From positions 1 through 10,773 of the forward strand of contig JAMPGN010000153.1 of the NCBI GenBank assembly GCA_023663915.1: a DNA stretch of 10,773 nt, read 5' to 3'. The position numbers were made by a program, and so were the translations under genes. This stretch comes from Eubacterium sp. Lineage in GTDB: Bacteria; Bacillota_A; Clostridia; Lachnospirales; Lachnospiraceae. Below are positions 8,134-10,773 of the stretch, in pieces; the stretch's first letter is position 1; every line of letters begins with the position of its first letter. The notes beneath the pieces were generated by a model. It saw only the letters and a list, made by a program, of their open reading frames with translations. It did not search any database and was not told the origin of the DNA.

Positions 8134-9670
8134 AAAGCAATTTCCCCGCCCGATACAGAGAGAAGTTAAAGTTCCGCAGCCCGAGTCCCTCCGTACGGTA
8201 CTCCATTTTCTCGTAATAGCTTTTCATCCAGTAATTGTTGTAAAAGTTATCATAATCCTTTGTGTAATCCGCTGTTTTTTCCAGCATATCTTCCACGCTG
8301 GTCAGATAAGGATTGGAGGAGGAATCGAGGATTACGGGCGCGGCGTCCGCCGAAAGCCTGCTCAGATAATCCTTGTCGCACTCCCGACTGATATTGTAGC
8401 GCGCGATAAAATAATCGGGATGCGAGAAGGACAGCGCCAGATAGCACACCGTGACCACTACGACTCCGTAGCGGAAGAGAGGGAACGGTTTGTAAAGGAT
8501 AAAAGCGGTAACGCCTGTCATCAAAAGGAAAATGACTGCCAGCGACCACAGTACGAAAACACGCAGAAAAGTAAGCGCATAAGTGTCTATATAGAGGATC
8601 ATGCGCAGGGCGCTCGAAAAGATCATGATAAAAGTGCAGCCGCTTAAGATGAGAAGGATGCCTTTTAAGATCCGGCTCTCCCGAAAGAGGTGGAGGCAGA
8701 TCAGGACGATCCCCAGATTGATGATGCAGACTGCGAGGAGCTGGAAAAATCCTTCTCGGGCATACTGCGCGTAAGTGTAACCGGAAGGGAGCGTCAGGCT
8801 GCCGAGGAACAGATAAAAGATCTGGATCACGGCAAAGAGCAGGTAAGGAATGCTGAGAAGTCCGGTGACCACGATGGCGATCACGGGGTCGAAAAGGATT
8901 CTTTCTCCCGTGGTTTTCCGCTCTGCGCTCTTTTTACAGAAAGCGGCAATAGCGGCGTAGGAGCAGAAAAACACGATGACGAGAAGAGAGCCCAGCTCGA
9001 TCATGGTCGAAAAGTGAAAGAAAGGGCGTGTGACAGACAGCAGCAGGCGGTCGAAGACTTTATCTGCGCTGGCAAGGAGCGCTGTCATGACAAACAGCAG
9101 GGGCGCAGCGATGATAAGACCGATCAAAATCGGCAGGATCACGCTCTTTTTCTCGCTGCTTTTCTGTTTTTGGGCATCAAAATAACAGACCATGTCGCCA
9201 AAGGGGCGAAACAGGCAGCACAGGCAGGCGCCGATCGTTTGGAGGATGGCGGTGAAGTATTTGGGCAGATTCCATGCCGCATCATTGTATATTGTATGCA
9301 GTATTAACGTAAAAGTAAGAAGAAAGATGCCGCACTTATTCAAAATGAGAAGCTGCGGGGAGGCGGTCAGGCAGTTAGAAAGACCTAACAGCACGATGCT
9401 GACGATGGAAAAGACGCTGTCTTTTTTGTACGGAACCCCTAACTTTTGCATACAGAAGAAGAAATAGCAAAGGGTTCCTGCCACGAAAAAAGGGTAGGTG
9501 ATCCCCGATGCGTTTTTGTAGAGACACAGGGCATAGAATGCCGAGTAGACAAGACTCCCGATGCCGAAGAGGGGAAATTTTTCCCGCATACGCTGCGTAT
9601 AGACGGTGTCGGGTTTTTCTTCCGTTTTCTGTGCACGTTCCAGTGCGTCAAGATAAGTGATCTGGTCCAT
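8120..9670 (-). CDS. DUF4153-family polytopic membrane protein
   Basis: This 516-residue integral membrane protein has about 11-12 predicted hydrophobic helices, roughly at residues 35-51, 57-75, 85-104, 108-127, 137-155, 178-199, 224-244, 262-290, 308-329, 335-354, 370-391 and 399-415. A soluble C-terminal tail of about 100 residues follows. Motifs I associate with the DUF4153/DUF4173 family are LPSGYTYAQYAREGFFQL (294-311) and HPDYFIARYN (417-426). The biochemical role of this family is unknown. I chose the ATG at 9668-9670 because AAAGGAG (9679-9685) lies 8 bases upstream. A longer frame reaching 9778 would overlap the XRE gene and lacks a binding site. It lies 43 bases after the XRE gene in the same direction, so it is the third gene of that operon. 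Its last 14 bases overlap the end of the oncoming giant gene. Confidence 0.85.
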   Translation of the reverse strand: MDQITYLDALERAQKTEEKPDTVYTQRMREKFPLFGIGSLVYSAFYALCLYKNASGITYPFFVAGTLCYFFFCMQKLGVPYKKDSVFSIVSIVLLGLSNCLTASPQLLILNKCGIFLLTFTLILHTIYNDAAWNLPKYFTAILQTIGACLCCLFRPFGDMVCYFDAQKQKSSEKKSVILPILIGLIIAAPLLFVMTALLASADKVFDRLLLSVTRPFFHFSTMIELGSLLVIVFFCSYAAIAAFCKKSAERKTTGERILFDPVIAIVVTGLLSIPYLLFAVIQIFYLFLGSLTLPSGYTYAQYAREGFFQLLAVCIINLGIVLICLHLFRESRILKGILLILSGCTFIMIFSSALRMILYIDTYALTFLRVFVLWSLAVIFLLMTGVTAFILYKPFPLFRYGVVVVTVCYLALSFSHPDYFIARYNISRECDKDYLSRLSADAAPVILDSSSNPYLTSVEDMLEKTADYTKDYDNFYNNYWMKSYYEKMEYRTEGLGLRNFNFSLYRAGKLLSIAQ

Positions 9671-9678
9671 AATAGTGA

Positions 9679-9685
9679 CTCCTTT
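9679..9685 (-). promoter_or_regulatory. Ribosome binding site setting the DUF4153 start
   Basis: The minus strand reads AAAGGAG, 8 bases before the ATG at 9670. This fixes the start and removes 36 residues that a longest-frame call would add. A 5+5 inverted repeat (CACGC GAT GCGTG, 9688-9700) lies just upstream and could weakly affect access. Confidence 0.8.
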
Positions 9686-9713
9686 CCCACGCGATGCGTG
9701 ATTCCGTGATGTT

Positions 9714-9968
9714 TCAAGTATCTGAAAATTCGTTGCTGCCGTCGGAGGCGTCGTCAGGCTGGTCATCGTCCTCCACATACTGTAAAAGATCGCCCGGCTG
9801 GCAGTTCAGCGCTTTACAGATCTCGTTCAGGGTAGAGAGACGGATCGCTTTTGCCTTATTATTTTTTAAGATGGACAGATTCGCAAGGGTCAGGTCGATC
9901 TCGCCCGCCAGTTCGGTCAGGCTCTTCTTGCGCATCGCCATCATAACATCCAGATTGATGATAATCAT
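9714..9968 (-). CDS. XRE-family helix-turn-helix regulator, YozG-like
   Basis: This 84-residue protein is a minimal DNA-binding regulator. The first strand (MIIINLDVMMAMRKK) leads into a helix-turn-helix: SLTELAGEIDLT (16-27), then a recognition helix around LTLANLSILKNNK (26-38). The family signature AIRLSTLNEICKALNCQPGDLLQYVED (41-67) follows, and the acidic tail (66-84) is rich in D and E. It matches the short Cro/CI-type regulators that sit beside DUF2975 genes, such as YozG of Bacillus subtilis. I chose the ATG at 9966-9968 because MIIINLDVMMA is the usual family N-terminus and GAGGA precedes it. A longer frame to 10043 would translate hairpin DNA. Family members generally lack ligand or dimer domains, so the partner membrane protein may control it; that is inference. 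It probably autoregulates the operon. Confidence 0.88.
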   Translation of the reverse strand: MIIINLDVMMAMRKKSLTELAGEIDLTLANLSILKNNKAKAIRLSTLNEICKALNCQPGDLLQYVEDDDQPDDASDGSNEFSDT

Positions 9969-9973
9969 AATAA

Positions 9974-9978
9974 TCCTC
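9974..9978 (-). promoter_or_regulatory. Ribosome binding site of the XRE regulator
   Basis: GAGGA on the minus strand lies 5 bases before the ATG at 9968, slightly close but usable. It begins just beyond the outer arm of the hairpin cluster (9980-9990), so folding of the leader could change access to it. The upstream ATG at 9980 has no comparable site. Confidence 0.6.
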
Positions 9979-9979
9979 A

Positions 9980-10115
9980 TTTCTGAGCGACTTGTCGCGA
10001 AGAGGCGACGAGAAATTCGCGAAGGCGATTTCTCGTCTGCCATCAGGGCTGTTTGCTTTCGCTCAGAAACAAACAGCCGTGTGAAAAATCAGCACATCAG
10101 TGTGATTTTTCACAC
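9980..10115. repeat. Cluster of nested and competing hairpins between the DUF2975 and XRE genes
   Basis: Nearly all of this 136-base gap is palindromic. The outer 11-base arms at 9980-9990 and 10059-10069 are perfect. Inside are 9991-9998 with 10005-10012 (8 pairs, one wobble), 10007-10016 with 10028-10037 (10 pairs, extendable past one bulge), 10047-10055 with 10070-10078 (9 pairs), and 10079-10091 with 10103-10115 (13 pairs, perfect). Several are mutually exclusive: the second and third share bases, the outer right arm lies in the loop of the fourth, and 10099-10105 with 10110-10116 (7 pairs, tetraloop) competes with the last. No T-run follows, so these are not ordinary terminators. It may be a REP- or MITE-like palindromic repeat, or a leader or intercistronic RNA structure. 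Confidence 0.8.
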
Positions 10116-10129
10116 TAGGAACCTCTTTT

Positions 10130-10576
10130 TCAGATCGTCAAATCATTTTCCAGTTTGTAGGTGACGGCCTTATCGAAAACGCCCGCCAGCACGCGGCTGA
10201 AAAGCCCTGCAATCACGAAGACCAGGATCACGACGAGAACCGCAGGTGTCAGGTAGATGAATAGGCGGCAGGCTGTGATCACGGCGATAAAAAAGCTGTA
10301 AATACTCATTTTCTCAAGGCTCACCACATTTTCCCGGATGAAGCAGTCATCGTCGAGCACCGTGCGGAACATTTTTCTCAGCTGCCGGATGATCAGAATG
10401 GCAAAGATGCCCGACAGGAAAAAGATGATGCAGAGGGAAAAGTAATTGTCCGCGAAATAGGAATTGTAAGTGCCGTAAAAGCGGATGCTCAAAGGGAGCG
10501 TCGAGGTGACAACGATGCCCGCAAAAAACATAAAGTCCAGCAAAAATTTGGTAAAAAGCGTCAGTTTATCTTTCAT
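10130..10576 (-). CDS. DUF2975-family membrane protein, YoaS-like
   Basis: This 148-residue protein has four hydrophobic helices, at about 8-30, 45-66, 90-109 and 111-133. A charged loop between helices 2 and 3 carries RQLRKMF and CFIRENVVSLEKM (78-90); the F-x-x-EN-x-x-x-L pattern is typical of DUF2975. The function of the family is unknown. Its genes are regularly paired with small XRE regulators, as YoaS and YozG are in Bacillus subtilis, which suggests a membrane component that senses or sequesters the regulator. The start at 10574-10576 follows a strong AAAGGAGG (10584-10591) with a 7-base spacing. The frame extends to 10693, but that would place translation upstream of the promoter's start site. 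It is the first gene of the operon. Confidence 0.87.
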   Translation of the reverse strand: MKDKLTLFTKFLLDFMFFAGIVVTSTLPLSIRFYGTYNSYFADNYFSLCIIFFLSGIFAILIIRQLRKMFRTVLDDDCFIRENVVSLEKMSIYSFFIAVITACRLFIYLTPAVLVVILVFVIAGLFSRVLAGVFDKAVTYKLENDLTI

Positions 10577-10583
10577 GGCGATG

Positions 10584-10591
10584 CCTCCTTT
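10584..10591 (-). promoter_or_regulatory. Ribosome binding site of DUF2975, with an adjacent leader hairpin
   Basis: AAAGGAGG on the minus strand, 7 bases before the ATG, fixes the start at 10576. Immediately upstream in the leader lies a 6+6 inverted repeat (TGCCGC / GCGGCA, 10595-10600 with 10609-10614, loop of 8). It leaves the binding site free but could stabilise the 5' leader. Confidence 0.75.
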
Positions 10592-10643
10592 CCCTGCCGC
10601 AAAAATCGGCGGCACAAGGAACTGTTTCTGATCTGATAAGACT

Positions 10644-10672
10644 AACATAGCACAGCGAAAAATGAATGTCAA
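10644..10672 (-). promoter_or_regulatory. Promoter of the DUF2975-XRE-DUF4153 operon
   Basis: The minus strand has a perfect TTGACA (-35, bases 10667-10672), a 17-base spacer and TATGTT (-10, bases 10644-10649) with an upstream TGC that makes an extended -10. Transcription would start near 10637, giving a leader of about 60 bases. The octamer TCAATAAA overlaps the -35 (10669-10676) and recurs exactly 21 bases away (10690-10697). That spacing of two helical turns is what a small dimeric or paired repressor would use. Confidence 0.75.
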
Positions 10673-10690
10673 TAAATTTTTATCGAATTT

Positions 10691-10706
10691 CAATAAAATT
10701 TTATTG
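10691..10706. repeat. 16-base perfect palindrome between the divergent promoters
   Basis: CAATAAAATTTTATTG is its own reverse complement and has no loop. It lies between the leftward operon promoter and the rightward promoter at 10722, and contains the second TCAATAAA copy apart from its first base. A binding site for the operon's XRE regulator is plausible but not shown. Confidence 0.6.
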
Positions 10707-10721
10707 TTTTGAGTTTCAGTG

Positions 10722-10749
10722 TTGACTTCATAACAAAAGGTATTATAAT
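10722..10749 (+). promoter_or_regulatory. Sigma-A promoter firing rightward out of the window
   Basis: TTGACT (-35, 10722-10727) and a perfect TATAAT (-10, 10744-10749) are separated by 16 bases, on the plus strand. Transcription would start near 10756, inside the palindrome that follows. The gene it serves lies beyond the right edge. Confidence 0.75.
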
Positions 10750-10750
10750 A

Positions 10751-10769
10751 TACTTAGTAATACTAAGTA
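10751..10769. promoter_or_regulatory. Operator-like palindrome at the start site of the rightward promoter
   Basis: TACTTAGTA - A - TACTAAGTA is a perfect 9+9 inverted repeat with a one-base centre, beginning two bases after the -10 box. That position would block open-complex formation or early elongation when a dimeric repressor is bound. Autoregulated TetR-, PadR- or MarR-type regulator genes often have such sites. The regulator would be encoded to the right, outside the window. Confidence 0.65.
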
Positions 10770-10773
10770 ATCA

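Noticed and set aside
8690..9307. Long plus-strand open frame (205 codons) opposite the DUF4153 gene
   Set aside because: It is antisense to a well-supported membrane protein, has no binding site, and its extreme charge is the mirror of hydrophobic codons on the other strand. The same holds for the frame at 8123-8647.
9969..10043. Extended N-terminus for the XRE regulator (ATG at 10043)
   Set aside because: The added 25 residues would be read from palindromic DNA with no binding site, and MIIINLDVMMA is the usual family start.
10079..10115. 13-base perfect hairpin as an intrinsic terminator
   Set aside because: The stem is AT-rich and no run of T follows on either strand. Terminating here would cut off the XRE and DUF4153 genes.
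9446..10164. Plus-strand open frames opposite the N-terminus of DUF4153 and the XRE gene
   Set aside because: They cross real minus-strand genes and the hairpin cluster, lack binding sites and show no protein family pattern.
10742..10770. Second leftward promoter using the same TATAAT-like region (TTACTT / TATAAT)
   Set aside because: The -35 is poor, and the symmetry of the AT-rich palindrome explains the match. The promoter at 10644-10672 is far better.

Overview
The window looks like the chromosome of a gut-type Clostridia, most likely a Lachnospiraceae relative. The evidence is the strong AGGAGG-type ribosome binding sites, the AT-rich intergenic DNA with clean sigma-A promoters, 'SVSENT' linkers in a secreted giant protein, and a DUF2975 / small XRE regulator / DUF4153 operon. 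This placement rests on familiarity with these families, not on a marker gene.

Left part (1-435): an AT-rich divergent intergenic region. It has a near-consensus promoter firing leftward out of the window, a weaker candidate promoter firing rightward, and a pair of 19-base inverted repeats (17/19 matching) around the rightward promoter.

Centre (436-8133): two rightward genes 39 bases apart, probably co-transcribed. The first encodes an unrecognised 167-residue cytoplasmic-type protein. The second encodes a 2384-residue secreted mosaic protein. In order it has a signal peptide, seven RCC1 propeller repeats, a carboxypeptidase-regulatory-like beta domain, an unassigned region with a Gly-rich stretch, a possible sialidase-like propeller, an SVSENT linker, CARDB-like beta domains, an InlB-type B-repeat and nine tandem MBG/Ig-like repeats. 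No LPXTG, SLH or other wall anchor is visible. Base composition rises sharply inside the gene, and four of the RCC1 repeats are nearly identical at the DNA level.

Right part (8120-10576, minus strand): a leftward operon. It encodes a DUF2975 four-helix membrane protein, a YozG-like XRE regulator and a DUF4153 polytopic membrane protein. It has a clear promoter at 10644-10672 and a cluster of competing hairpins between the first two genes. The DUF4153 gene ends head-on with the giant gene, and the two stop regions overlap by 14 bases.

Right edge (10577-10773): a second divergent intergenic region. A strong promoter fires rightward out of the window and is followed at once by a 9+9 palindrome that looks like an operator for an unseen gene.

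The best candidates for something undescribed are the 167-aa protein plus giant RCC1/Ig surface protein pair, and the overlapping hairpin cluster in the DUF2975-XRE leader. No toxin, defence, CRISPR or transposase gene is visible.
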